64,000 nt of DNA from Zonotrichia leucophrys gambelii (taxonomy: Eukaryota > Chordata > Aves > Passeriformes > Passerellidae). Made by a program: the position numbers and the translations under genes. A model generated the notes under the pieces. The model ran no database searches. It was not told where the DNA came from and saw nothing but the letters and a program-made list of their open reading frames with translations. The stretch is from assembly GCF_028769735.1 (NCBI RefSeq), contig NW_026992284.1:124001-188000 (forward strand), read 5' to 3'. Within the stretch, counting starts at the first letter, position 1, and the number at the start of each line of letters is the position of its first letter. This document shows positions 36,751 to 48,615 of this stretch, piece by piece.

Positions 36751-38172
36751 ACCCGACAGGATATGATTTTGCAGTCACACATCTCCCTATCACTGCAGCA
36801 GAATTAGAGAATCTTTTCAGGGATTCACTGTCATTTCAAATTGCTCTTGCAGACTATAATGGACAATTTTTTCATGCAATGCCTCAACATACCCTGCTAC
36901 AATCCTTCAAGGAACTCCATTTTCAACAGTGACGACTGCAAGCGAAAACTCCAATCCTTGATGCAAAAACTATTTTCACTGAGAGATCAGCAAAGACACA
37001 AAAAGCTGTCACCCTGTGGAGAAATGATAAGGGACAGTGGGAACATTTGATAACCTTTCAACCTGGATCTACCCAGGTAGTAGAACTGGCAGCTGGGGTA
37101 GAAGCATTTCACCTTTTTGCACAGGAACTTATCAACATTTTTTGTGATTCTCTTTATGTTACAGGAATTGTCGAGAGAATTGAGCACTCATTCCTGAGGG
37201 AAGTCTCTAACAAAGATCTTTTTGTGTTATTAACCACTCTGTACAACTTTTTACTTCACAGGTCTCATGAATATTACATTCTGCACCTTAGGTCACACAC
37301 CACTCTGCCTGGACCTATAGTGGAAGGTAATGCAAGGGCAGATGCTCTCACCATGACAGTCACTATACCACAAAAGTTAGGGCAGGCAAAACTTTCTCAT
37401 GATTTTTACCATCAAAATGCCTGAGCACTGGCAAAACAATTTGCTCTGACTTTGCCACAAGCACAGGATGTAGTGAATACTTGCTCACAATGTCAGCAGA
37501 CTTTTTCTTTGCCACAAACATTAGGTACAAACCCATGAGGATTGAAACCTAATGACATTTGGCAAACAGATATAACACACATTGAGGTTTGGGACTTTTA
37601 AATATGTCCATGTTTCTATTGATACTTTTTCAGGATTCATAGTAGCAACAACACACAAGGGTGAGAAATCAAGAGATGCCACCCAACATTGGCTCCGTAC
37701 CTTCAGCACAATGGAAGTGTCCCAACAGATAATGGACCCTCATATACATCTCATAAAACACAAGAATTCTTCCACTCTTGGGGTATCAAACACGTCACAG
37801 GTATTGCCTATTTCCCAACAGGGCAAGCTATAGTTAAAAAGGGCACATTACATGTTGGAAAGCATGCTACAGAAACAAAAAAGAGGAAATCCAATAAGCA
37901 TGCTCCCTCAAGAGCAGCTTGACAAAGCAATATGTATTATAAGTTTTTTTAATCTCTCCAGTAGAGATGACTTAACTGCACATAAAAGGCTCTTGGGTCA
38001 GACTGCTGATGGAGAAGGAGTTTACCCAGAAGTTACATACAAGGATGTACATAGTGGTCAGTGGAAAGGTCCAGTTCTACTGTTAGCTTGGAGGAGAGGT
38101 TATGGATGTGTTTCGTTACCTACAGGACCATATTGGCTCCCAGTGAGATACATCAAACCCAGCCAAGGATGA
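36750..38172 (+). pseudogene. ERVK pol: RNase H and integrase, RT deleted
   Basis: Gag similarity runs directly into the reverse transcriptase connection/RNase H, so protease and the RT palm are missing. The YMDD-type motif is not found. RNase H blocks include IFCDSLYV (about 37138) and GNARADALT (about 37330). Integrase has a Cys pair (NTCSQCQQT, about 37480), WQTDITHIEVWDF (first Asp) and DNGPSYTS (second Asp, about 37730). Its C-terminal part is the SH3-like block WKGPVLLLAWRRGYGCVSLP, ending at 38172. Stops and frame shifts interrupt it. Confidence 0.85.
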
Positions 38173-39062
38173 CAACAATGAACTTTGTTGTCTTTCTTCT
38201 GCTGTACTGTCATCAAATGGTGGAAGGCAGAATCTACTGGGCCCACATCATTCAACCTCCACTGTTTCAGCCTCGTACTTGGTGGGATCCAGACCCACCC
38301 CTCACCAACAATGAGAATGGAATGGGTAGGAGGAACTTGGCTTCCTCCCCTGGATCGGGATATTGTAGATACATATAGAACTAACACTACTTTTGTTACT
38401 GATCTACTGCCTATATGCTTAACATGGAATCAAACAAGTACCTTTTTACCTTGTGCTAACTTTTCTATGCAATTACATTTAATATATGCACACTCAGACA
38501 ATGCAAGAAAATTGACTGCTATTACATTGCCAGTTATTCTGTCTACCTCCAACAAATCTGTGGATGCCTCTCCACCTCATTTCCTGAAATATTACTATAC
38601 ACCCATCTCCAATATACAGCATTTGGAATAGACATCACATATAGGACAACGGCCACAACAACAATTCTTTCAGTATGGGTGGGTAAGTGATTGGGGACCA
38701 CACGGTATCTTTAAAGAAAGTGGGACCAATGCAACAATTCTCCCATCCCAAAAGGCAAACCACAGTATTGTGTGGCATGATGGTGGAATGGCTGGATCAT
38801 AAATTCAATATTATTTAGGTAATAATCAGTCCCATGTGCACAAATAGTTGTGGAAAATGTTGTTACCTGCTTTTGGCAATAGGACGTACCAAGTAAAATT
38901 AGATAAGAATGCTACAATTGCTACTTTAAGACTGCAAGAACAATTACTAATAACTTGTACTTCACACCGACATGTTTTTGCTTTAGCTAATGATTTTTCG
39001 TTAGATTATAGAAATGGTTTGTATTTTTTATCTGCTGATTCTTTTGTTTTCAAATCACGTAT

Positions 39063-39651
39063 TATTGGAATATGAATCCCAATATTACCAGTTAGATAGT
39101 GCCTGGGCCAGTTCTGACCCTCGCTGCTGGGCCAAAGGCGGCACTGTGGTGTAATTCACCCCAGAGATACCTTGGCTGCTGGAGATTGCAGCAGGGCACT
39201 GAACAAGTCCAGGCTTGTCAGGAACTCCGTTTACCTCAGGAGAGAGAGCTTCTGGCGATGGTGAAGAGAAAAAGGAGAGGATTCTGCTGGAGGGTTATAT
39301 CCAGATGTTTATTCCATGGTTACAGAGGTCTGAACCGGGGCAACTGCTCCACCAGAATGGAGGCCGCATGGTCTGATTAACCTTTTAAGCTCGGGGACAG
39401 GGGAAGGGGAGGGGACAGGTGAGCTACCAACCAGGTGAAAGGGGCAGGGTCTCAAGGCACTAGGGACACCTATACGGGCCAATGTCCCCCAGGCCTGAGG
39501 AGCATCCTTTGAAATCGACCAACCACACGACGCCTTGCTGGTATGTTAGCCTGATTGACAGGGCACACTCAGCAAGGGGCGAGGGGGAAGGGAGAAGGGA
39601 ATATTGGCACACCTGAGAAAGGGACCCGGAAGCTAAAAACACACCACAACA
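39063..39651 (-). mobile_element. Solo LTR (ERVK-type) in ERVK env, minus orientation
   Basis: The plus strand starts TATTGGAATATGAATCCC and ends ACACACCACAACA. It is flanked by the exact 6-bp duplication ACGTAT (39057-39062 and 39652-39657). It is the reverse-orientation sibling of 31733-32324, with similar length (589 against 592). The minus-strand polyadenylation signal (AATAAA) is near 39310. Confidence 0.93.
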
Positions 39652-39808
39652 ACGTATAACCTACGGAGACATGTGTGACTGTTCTGTCCTTCTTCCATTT
39701 AAAAGAAGATCTGAAATTTGGGTACCTGTAAACTGTACTCAGGCCTGGGAAGGACAAGATGGTCTCTTACAATTGACTTGAATAGTCCAAGAGGAAATCC
39801 AAACAAGT

Positions 39809-40147
39809 AAAAAACTGTTTCAGTAGACAGCACTGCCAGCAGACTCCAACTCCCCACAGACTCTGACTGCAGGCTTTTCCTAGCACTCTTACTCCAGCAG
39901 GCTCCAACAGCAGCCCCTCATGGCAGAGCCAATAAAAAAACCAAAAACCTCTATACCTTCTCTGTGTTTGCCCCTTCTCTGTGCCTTCTCTGAATGTCCT
40001 CTCTTGACCAGCTAACCTACTGTTTTATAACACCCATCCTCATTGGACATAGCTGTGTCCCATTAAGGGCAAGCTGTTCCTCCTCTTTGGTAATTAGCAC
40101 AGCTGTGACTCATCAGGGGCGAGGTTGCTTGCAATTCCTTCTTCAAA
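39809..40147. mobile_element. Insertion with 8-bp direct repeats in ERVK env
   Basis: AAACAAGT occurs at 39801-39808 and at 40148-40155. Removing one copy and the roughly 340 bases between restores one continuous env reading frame, so this is an insertion. It contains AT-rich TTTTATAA and a run of A. Its ends are not recognisable as LTR termini. The 8-bp repeat would suit a hAT-type DNA element, but typical hAT ends are not clear. Confidence 0.55.
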
Positions 40148-40818
40148 AAACAAGTTCACAAATTTCTGTGTTGGTTAATCTTTGCTATTGTTTCTGCCGT
40201 AATAATATTAACCACAGCCTCTGTGGCTGTCATTGCCCTAACTCATTCCATTCAAATTGCCCATACTGTGGAACAGGCTTTAACTAATATCACAAAAGAA
40301 TTTCAAACATTGATAAAGAAATAATGGCTAGATTAGATGCCTTGGAAATTGCTCTTATATGGGTAGGCAAGAGAGTTGAGGCCCAAAAAATTGTCTACCC
40401 TGCACTGTGATTGGGAACAAATTCATAATTTCTTGTGTGTCACACCCTTTCCATGGAATGACACGGAACACAATTGGGAGGCGGTTAAAAACCACCTCCA
40501 AGCGGACTTAGATAAATCCTTACAATAAAATATAAAGTCACTTCATGCTTAAGTAAAGGATCAACTCAGAACTTTGCAGGAACAAAAGGTGTTGACAGAT
40601 CTGAAAAATGGTCTGTCTTGGCTAAATCTGAAAAATTGGTTCTCTGGGATAAATTTACAAGTCTGGATTTTCATTGGACTGAGTTGTCTGGCAATGATAT
40701 TCTTTTTAATCTTCTGTCTTGTCCTTTTTAACATAATCAGAGCTGTTAAAAGCATGCAAAAACAAGTCATGGTTACCTTAGCCTTATCTATGACCCAAAT
40801 TAAAAGAAAGGGGGGAGA

Positions 40819-41118
40819 TGTGAGGAAACAGCAAAGCCTGGCACTGCAGAAAATTAATAAAATTCCTGGGAAGCGTGGAAGAATTTTGATAATACATTAT
40901 CTGAGAACAGGAAAGGCGTCCTGTTTCTTCGAAAGCCTGAAAACCTTGAGAAAGCAAACAAACTGTCAGGCTGATGGATTTATTACAGGCCCACAACCGG
41001 GTTGCGTGCAAAGGACTGAACAAAGATTCTCATACTAAGTGTATAAGTACTGTCTTAATGCTGCAGTAAACAGATTCATTTTGCTCTCTGCTTGTGAGTC
41101 TCGCATTCATACGCCACA
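40819..41118 (+). mobile_element. 3' LTR of the ERVK provirus
   Basis: It starts TGTGAGGAAACAGC directly after a polypurine tract (40802-40818) and ends ACGCCACA. It is 300 bases, 20 longer than the 5' LTR because of a gap near the start plus a 4-base gap. The body is otherwise alignable by eye throughout. Confidence 0.9.
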
Positions 41119-41312
41119 GGAGAGCTTGGGCAAGTCCTGCCTTTGACTCAGATTTCTGACAGTAGCTCTGTTTGAGGCGGCCTGTGCCCCAGATTGCTCT
41201 CACTCGCAAGTTCTTAATAATGGCCAATTAGGTCTATTATAAAATAAATTATTTATTGAATAGACACAAAATTAACAGACGGAAGACTTTAAATAGACTA
41301 CTTATACACAGG

Positions 41313-42182
41313 TGTGAGAGTCTATCCGAAAATCCTTCATTTTTGCCTCACAATTGTTATGAAAGACCACCAAAAGTTTAAAAACTGTTGAGCCAGTTGG
41401 GAAAGAAAGTCTCATGCTTATTCAGTGTGTTCACAGGTGGTGTTTGCAGAACATGCCATGCTGAACTCGAAGGGGCATGCTGCCCTTTTCTGAACAATGG
41501 CTCTCCAACCTCCTGACTTGGCTGGACTGAGCTCTGGGGTGGCTCCCCCCCTCCAAGAGAAGACCCCTCTTGCCTGCCTTCAACCACCGTGACAGACAAA
41601 CAGAGATGCGAATCCTCTCATCAAGGAACCAGGAACCCCCTTGGCACCCTCTTGGCACCCCCTTGGCACCCCCCTGGCATCCCCCTGGCAACCCCTTTCC
41701 AGAGACTGGGACTGACCCTCCCCCCCAGCTCGGGGAGGGGGGAAAAACTGCCCAGAGTAAACGTACCTGCGAGCATTCGGCCATGAAAACAATGGAACAA
41801 CATCCCCCCTCCTCCTGTTCCTATTCTTTTCCCCTCCATGGAAACCTAATTTCGGCCACCCTTTCCCCAACGAAGAACGGTATATTTTGGGGTGCGAATT
41901 GACCATTCTCCCCAAGACGTGCATCAGTGAGCTTCGACGGCTGGACCCCGAAGACATCATGTTTCGGTAGCTATAGCCCCTCCCTAACCTTCTTTCCTCC
42001 CTTTTCCCCGCGTCTTACTGTTCTCTTCCCCAGATTCCCTAACCAAACACATATCTAGCTGTGGTTATCATCAATAAAATTTCATTTTGTTGATTTTTTA
42101 CTGCAAAACCCCTGTGCCTTGTTGGTTATTTTTTGCACCAAAAAATCATCCATCACCCATTCATTTCGGGCGGACCTTGACA
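41313..42182 (+). mobile_element. Solo LTR, 870 bases
   Basis: It starts TGTGAGAGTCTATCC and ends GGACCTTGACA. It is flanked by the exact 5-bp duplication ACAGG (41308-41312 and 42183-42187). The polyadenylation signal is in CATCAATAAAATTTC (about 42075). It includes a short tandem of CTTGGCACCCC-like units near 41640-41690. It is the same family as 30119-31618 and 24700-25333. Confidence 0.92.
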
Positions 42183-43317
42183 ACAGGATAAAACAAAAAG
42201 GACTACTAGTAGATAAAAATACAGTGCACAATAAAGGTACCTATATTACAGCTAGCAAAGAAATAGTATAGATTAGGATTCAGTGTAACTTACCACCAAA
42301 TTCATGATGGAGTACACATAGAATTCTTTCACTCAATTCTCAGGAATGTATCCATGGAATTTGCATCCAAATTCCGGGGAAAAGTCCTACACGTTTTCAG
42401 GGTGTGTATAGGAAGCTTCTGCCTCTGTGAAAGTTTGTGTACCTTTTATAGCTTGTAGTGTCTCTCAGTCAAGAATTCCAGCTTATCTCTCCACATCTTG
42501 TTCTCAAGTCCAGTTGTTTGTTAGGAATTCTACCCCTGGTACCAGAGATGAGGGGGAGAATGTCCAGAGCTATCGCACCAGCTGATGGACAGAGCAGATA
42601 AGCTCTTTTGTGGTAGGGGGGATGTCCTGCCACGATAAGCACATAGGCCAGAAAAGAAAGGCCAAGGAGAGTGTACACCACCACTACCACCCCCAATAAA
42701 CAAGAAAGGAGAACTGGTATTAATAGATATGGAGAAGGCTGAGGTCCTCAATGACTTCTTTGCCTCAGTCTTCACTGGCAGTCAGGCTCACATCCCTGAA
42801 CCTCTAGGGGGTGGTTGGCGGAACAAAATCTCTCACACACTAAGCAAAGAGCAGGTGAGACCACTTGATGAAACTGAATAGCCACAAGTCTATGGGACCC
42901 AATGAGATGTATCCCAGGGTCCTGAGGTAACTGGCTGATGTTGTTGCCAAGCCATTCTCCATCATATTTGAAAAGTCATGGCAGTCAAGTAAAGTCCCCA
43001 GTGACTGGAAAAAGGGAAACATCACTCCTGTTGTTAAAAAGGGGAGAAAGGAAGATTTGGGGATCTATAGACTGGTGAGCCTCATTTCTGTGTCTGGGAA
43101 GATAATGGAACAGATCCTCCTGGAAGCAATGTTAAGGAACATACAAGACAAGGAGGTGATCTGAGACAGCCAGTATGGCTTCACTAAGGGCAAGTCATAC
43201 CTGACCAATCTGGTGGCCTTCTATGATGGAGTGACTGCGATGGTTGACAAGGGTACACCAACTGACGTCATCTACCTATAATTCTGTAAGGTGATTGACA
43301 TGGTCTTACATGACATC

Positions 43318-43741
43318 TGTTGTAATAGATCAGCCAGGACTCCATTTTCTCATGCAGAAAAGCCAAATCTTTATTGTATAGCACATATTTTATAGGATTA
43401 TCAGAAGGCACTGCGTCAGATCTGATTCGTTAACAATACAATCACACTTTGTTCATTGGTCGGTACATGGTATTTTGCATAGCTGTCAAACTTCTTTATT
43501 TTTTAGTTAGTTTACATATTTTTTCTACTGATTCTCAGGGAACAGATCTTTTGCTAATACAGGTGCAGCCTGTTTTTCACAGAGGAATAGTTTGTTATTA
43601 ACTGACTTTCATTCCCAAGATTGTTTCACATGGGAACTTGAAAGCTATTGCTAGCTGCTTATCTGTACTTAGAAGAAGCAACAGGCCCAAGCTCTGACTC
43701 CACAAGGCTCCCTTTTATAATCTCTTTACCTGTCTGCAACA
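43318..43741 (-). mobile_element. Solo LTR in CR1, minus orientation
   Basis: The plus strand starts TGTTGTAATAGATCAGCC and ends GTCTGCAACA. On the minus strand it has a TATA box (ATTATAAAAGG, about 43710) and AATAAAG (about 43370). CR1 similarity breaks exactly here. Flanks are GACATC and GAACTC, a 6-bp repeat with two changes. Confidence 0.7.
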
Positions 43742-43923
43742 GAACTCCTTATTTCTAAATTAAATACACATGAATTTTAAGGGTGGGCTGTCCAGTGAAT
43801 AAGGAATTGGTTGGCTGGATGTAGCCAGAGTTCTGGTCAATGGCTCTATATCCAGGTGGAGGCTGGTGATGAGTGGTGTCCCTCAGGCCTCTGTCTTGGG
43901 ACCAGCACTCTTTAATATCCTTA

Positions 43924-46030
43924 GGTCCTGGGTTGATAAGGAAGTGATTTTTTTGGGAGGTTGTGTTCAAACCAATCAGTGCTCAGATTTGAATATTGGC
44001 ACCTGGTGTGGCCACTGAAGACATGGATATGCCTCTGAGAACACGGGGGGTTAAAAGGAGAGAACTCCCAGGGGAACTCTCAGTTCCAGTAGGTTGGAGG
44101 TTGATCTCCCCTGCCCAGCCACAGGCTGGGTGGGGGAGGGGAAACTATGTGGCCACGGCTGAGGTAGGCCAGAGCCTTGGACAGAGAAGGGGGGTGAAGG
44201 CCCCTGCAGGATGGAAGGGTAGAGGAACACTGAGAGGCATCAGGCAGCCCCCCCCCTTTCAGCAAAGAGAGAGAGAGAGGGAGAGAGAACCTGTGTCTGT
44301 ACTACCTTAAAATTTGATATCATGTGCTGGCAGCACAGCCGGCCAAGAAGGAGAAGGGGGGAGTTCTGGGCAGGCAGAGCCCGAGATTTTAACCCTTTCC
44401 TGGGACAATGAAAACTTTACGAAACACAAGTCCTCCTTAATTTGAACAAGAAGAGAGACAGACATGAAATAGAAGGAAATGGGTGAGTGTGGTGAAGGTC
44501 TGAGCAAGTGAAAGATGTCAGAAGAAGATGGAGAAGAATCCTAGGTTAGAGGAGATGATGGAGTGGCCTTCGGGTGGACTTTTCTTGTATAGCCATGGAC
44601 ATAACCTGTTTTTTTTTCCTGTAACACAGAGACTGCATTTGGGGGGAGGCAATGTCTTGGAACCAAGAGAATGCAGTGATGTTATGTGAAGGAGTGGCAT
44701 GAACAGAGACGATGGGTGAGGAGGATGTGGTGGTGCCCTCTGTCTTCAGTGGAGAAAAAGATCTCTGTTCTCGAAACCCCTTGGCCCCAGGGGGTGAATT
44801 TGGGGAGGACTGGTGTCCCGAAAGTGAGAGACTGTTGCTTTTTTGGAACTGGACAAAGCATCCTTAAAAGGGGAACCCTAGAAGCAGCTCTGGTCCATGC
44901 ACAGTTGTGAGAGCACTGGACACGGAAGGAAGAGGTCACGAGGGCAAATGTTCTTCAGGCAGTGCCACGTGTGACATGGAAACACAAGAGTTTTCAACTG
45001 TTTCCTGGGGAAGCCTATGGTACAAGAGGGACTCCTCTGTCCTGGGTTGACTATATGATGCTTTTATCCCCAATCGTCTCATTCTGTTTATGTTGAATAA
45101 TAATAAGTTTTGTACCTTTAAGAGTGTTACAGAGAGTGAAGGGGGAGAGAGAAGAAGCGCGCAGTTTGTTTTTCAGACACTGCACTCACTCCTCCACATG
45201 CCTGCTCCTGACTGTGTTGTCTGCGGACAGACAGCGGGACAGAGAGCTCTTCTTTTGCTTTTTAGTTAGTGTTAGCTAGCTGAGGCAAAGAAGTTCCCTG
45301 GACTGTTTTTTCCCTTTTTCTTTGGACCTCTTGGAACTGCTCTGGACTGAAAACCCAGGAGAGCACCGGCAGCTGCAGCTGTGGCCCACCGGGCCGGCCC
45401 TGGCCTGCGACAATTCCAGCACTGAGAGACTGATCAGAGACTGAGTGAGCTGCTGCTTGAACCCGGGGTTTTCTCAGTTTGTCATCTCTTTTAGAGTGGC
45501 AAGGGGTCTCATTGGTTTGATACTGTTTTGGTCGTATTGTTTAATAAACAGGGGTTTTTTTCCACCTTTCTCCAAGGAGGTATTTTTCTTTCCTCCCGGA
45601 CCAGTTGAGGGGGGAGGGGCCGATTGGATCTGCTTTTCCCACCGGAGCTCCTTTGGGGGGATTCTTCCCCAAACTTGCTCTAAACCTGGACACCTCTCTC
45701 CTTGATGAACTGAGAATTGATTATCTGAGGGGTGGTGATGAACTAAGAGGTGATCATCTAAAGGGGTTGTAACTGGATTGAGAATATAAGGTTTTATTTC
45801 GTGCTGTGGTGGAAACTGGGGGGGGGAGGAGGAGGAATGTTTTGGAAAGTTTTCATTCTGAGTTATGTGTGTGTTCCTTTTTACATATAGTTGTATGTCA
45901 ATAAAGGTTTTTCCTTTATTCCTAAGCTTGAGCCTGCTTTGCTCTATTTCTGGGCACATCTCACAGCAGACACTGGGGAGAATATATTTTCATGGGGGCA
46001 CTGGCATTGCACCAGCGTCAAACCATGACA
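43924..46030 (+). mobile_element. Solo LTR in CR1 carrying a second LTR
   Basis: The ends match the minus-oriented LTR 55693-57005: CAAACCAAT and GGCACCTGGTGTGGCCA on the left, and GCCCCCATGAAAA-type sequence and CAAACCATGACA on the right (in reverse there). Flanks are CCTTA (43919-43923) and ACTTA (46031-46035), a 5-bp repeat with one change. The segment 45038-45692 inside is a different LTR. Confidence 0.82.
45038..45692 (+). mobile_element. Solo LTR nested in the LTR at 43924-46030
   Basis: It starts TGTCCTGGGTTGACTATATG and ends CTAAACCTGGACA, with the exact 4-bp duplication CCTC (45034-45037 and 45693-45696). TATTGTTTAATAAACAGG carries the polyadenylation signal. Reverse-orientation copies are at 27815-28458 and 30311-30922. 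A 4-bp duplication suits an ERV1-type element. Confidence 0.9.
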
Positions 46031-46920
46031 ACTTATCAATGACATGGATAGTGAGATCGAGTGCACCCTCAGCAAGTTTGCAAGTGGCACTAAACTGAGC
46101 AGTGCAGTTGACACAACAGGATAGGATGCCATCAAGGAGACCTGGACAAAGCTGAAAAGTGGGCCCATGAGAACTTCATGAAGTTCAACAAGTGCAAGTG
46201 CAAGGTGCTGCACCTGAGTTGGGGCAGTCACAGACATGAGTAGAGACTGGGAGATTAAATAATTGAGAGCAGGCCTATGGAGAAGGACTTGAAAGGTGGA
46301 TGAAAAGCTGGGCATGAGCCAGTAGTTTGCTTGCAGCCCAGAATACTAACTACATCCTGGGCTACATCAAAAGAAGCATGGCCAGCCGATTGAGTGAGGT
46401 GATTCTCCACCTCTACTCTGCCCTAGTGAGACCCCACCTGGAGTACTGTGTCCAGGTCTGGAATCCTCAGCACAAAAAAGATGTGGACCTGTTAGAGTGG
46501 GTCCAGAGGAAGGCCACAAGGATGATTGGAGGGCTGGAACACCTCTCCTATGAAGACAGGCTGAAAGAGTTGGGGTTGTTCACCCTGAATAGAAGGCTCC
46601 AGGAAGACCTCATTGAAGCCTTCCAGTACTTAAAGGCAGCTTATAAAAAAGGAGGACAGTGACTTTTTACACAGGCAGATAGTGGTAGGACAAGGGCAAA
46701 TGGGTTCAATAAATTCTTTACTGTGAGGGTGATGAGGCACTGGAACAGGTTGCCCAGTGAAGTTGTGGATGCCCAGTCCCTGGAAGCGTTCAAGGCCAAG
46801 TTGCATAAGACCCTGAGCAACCAGATCTAGTGGGTGGCATGCCTGCCTATGGTGGAGGGGTTGGAACTAGATGATCTTTAAGGTCCCTTCCAACTCATGC
46901 CATTTCATGATTCAATGACT

Positions 46921-48610
46921 ATAGAATTTATTCCAAATACATAGATATTTTTTATCCAGAGGCATACTTCTCTGGCCTCTATGTTTTTTTGTGAATGGCA
47001 CTATCTCTATATCCTTACCGCCTTTCTACATATTTTGTAGTTACCCTGTTTTGCTATTCTGTTTCTGGAAGCTTCTCAAATATCTGGCACATAGACATTT
47101 TATCTAAAAATTAAGATTCAATGACTTTGGGAATAATTGTGTATCCTTTAATATTAAACCATTAAAATATAATAATTTTATTTTCTGTGTTTGGGAATGT
47201 CAAACAATATATACTATATTCTCTAAATTTCTATCAAGTGTATTAATTTAGTATAGTACTTGGATGTTTGATGGTTTTCCATTAGACTGACTAGTTTTTT
47301 GACTTCATCAAGATTCATACCCGTCTCTAATGTTCATATGGCTAGATTATAAGTTGACAGTCTGAAATACCCTTAGGTAGTCATCCGTCACACTGAATAT
47401 ACTACAGAGGCACAATAAAGTAAAAAGCTGTGAAGCACAAGGTGCTAGCTGCAATGCAAACTGCTTAGAAGAATGAACACTAAATGAGATTGTGAGCTTT
47501 TACCTCAGGGTCAATGTGACCTGAAGACCCAACCTAAGTCAGGTCTCACTGTATGAGAACACCCCATACCAATGACAAAGCAAGAAAAGATTTACCCTTC
47601 AATAAAACCAGACATATAACCTGGGAAAAAACTGCAATTGACCAGAAGCCAGGATAACCCCACCACCACCTGCATGGGACATTGGTTTAGAACAGTGAAG
47701 ATGAAGACACCACTGGCCATACACCCACACCACTTGCATGGGATATGTACATACAGATTACATGAGCAATAGTAACAGATTAGCCTACCCCTTGAGTAAT
47801 TTGATTTGTCTATGCAACTGTATTGTAACATATAAAATCCCTGGTTTTCTTTTTATTGGGGTCCTCCATGCATTAACTTTGAGAGGAGGCCCTACTCAAG
47901 GGGTGTCCACTGATGCACAGCCAGCTGCTATGGAGGGAGAGCTCAATGGAGCCTAATGATTGCAGATATTTATAGCGTAAAGCGATTGGCTCGTAGTCAG
48001 GTTTTCTGCTGTGTTCAGGCAGTTTCTGCCACATATCATCAGCCCAGTCTCCATTCAAAGGTTTTTTGTGGTTTTGGTGCTGGGTTCCCACTGATAGCCT
48101 TGCAGAATAGGATTAACTCCGGTTAGGCCTATTCATTGAGCATCTGCCTCATCCAAAGTTTATCTACTTCAAACAGGATAAGTGACTCCATTACCCTATG
48201 ACCGTCACAGCTGGTTCTGTCACCAAATTACCGAAAACGGTTGAAGAAGACTCAACACCAATTTAGTGTTGAAGAGGGTATAATTAATTCAGGTGCCTGG
48301 AGTGGCATGGGGGATAACTCCTCCTAACATTCCCCCTGATTTCTACAAGTGTGTTGCTAATATACAGTCACTACATGCATTTTATAATTTGCCCATTACC
48401 ATAAAACCCTCCCCATGTTCCCCAAGTTCCAAATCTCAGTCCGTGTTTTGGCTGTAGCTGCATTCCTGATCCTGATGTCTCCTCTGTCTTCCAACACCCT
48501 TGCTTGGATATAAGTTTCTGCATGCCTTGTTTTCCTGCTAATGGTTCACAGACATAGTGTCTTCCCTACTAAAAGTACACAGTCACAGAAGAAATTGAAT
48601 TAAAATTTTT
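46921..48610. other. AT-rich flank with possible old LTR pieces
   Basis: No gene is recognised. A TATA-like CATATAAAATCCC (about 47830) and short degenerate repeats suggest one or two old LTR remnants, but no ends could be set. Confidence 0.3.
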
Positions 48611-48615
48611 GGCAT

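Larger units (their letters stand above)
38173..40818 (+). pseudogene. ERVK env, broken and twice interrupted
   Basis: It overlaps the end of pol. A hydrophobic start (NFVVFLLLYCHQMVEG) looks like a signal peptide. The surface part is open at 38185-38631 in another frame, with several N-glycosylation sites, and again at 38848-39075. Insertions at 39063-39651 and about 39809-40147 split it. The TM subunit follows, with LTTASVAVIALTHSIQIAHT (fusion-peptide-like, about 40200) and a membrane span (VWIFIGLSCLAMIFFLIF, about 40665). The purine run at 40802-40818 is the polypurine tract. Env mediates entry; this copy cannot be made. Confidence 0.82.
34907..41118 (+). mobile_element. Betaretrovirus-like (ERVK) provirus with both LTRs
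   Basis: LTRs at 34907-35186 and 40819-41118 share start TGTGAGGAAACAGCAAAGCC and end CGCCACA/TGCCACA. They differ at about 6 percent by eye plus two gaps. GGAGAG occurs at 34900-34905 and at 41119-41124, a 6-bp target duplication with a one-base offset. The interior has gag, then RNase H and integrase, then env. Protease and most of reverse transcriptase are deleted. Two later insertions lie in env. The order and TM sequence are betaretroviral. Confidence 0.9.
34895..42643 (-). mobile_element. Minus-oriented solo LTR in CR1 that received a provirus and another LTR
   Basis: After removing the ERVK provirus (34907-41118) and the LTR 41313-42182, the remaining roughly 650 bases read on the minus strand as an LTR. 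It starts TGTGCTTATCGTGGCAGG at 42643, has a TATA box (CTATAAAAGG, about 42440) and AATAAATAATTTA (about 41250), and ends CTCTCCTCTCA at 34895. Flanks are TAGGAA (34889-34894) and TAGGCC (42644-42649), a partial 6-bp duplication. Confidence 0.65.
34400..46920 (+). mobile_element. One CR1 LINE copy split by stacked insertions
   Basis: CR1 pieces in order and orientation: 34400-34894, 42644-43317, 43742-43923 and 46031-46920. Together they read as parts of CR1 ORF2, ending with the CR1 3' tail (CTAGATGATCTTTAAGGTCC, then TTCATGATTCAATGA). ORF2 fragments visible are [51 protein letters not shown] and [14 protein letters not shown]. The pieces are separated by one LTR carrying a provirus, a second LTR and a composite LTR, each with traces of target duplications. 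The reading frames are broken, so the copy is inert. Confidence 0.88.

Noticed and set aside
41431..41960. Minus-strand frames with repeated GGCQG/GVPRG-like units
   Set aside because: They read through the short CTTGGCACCCC tandem in the solo LTR 41313-42182 in reverse. This is low-complexity LTR sequence and not a repeat protein.
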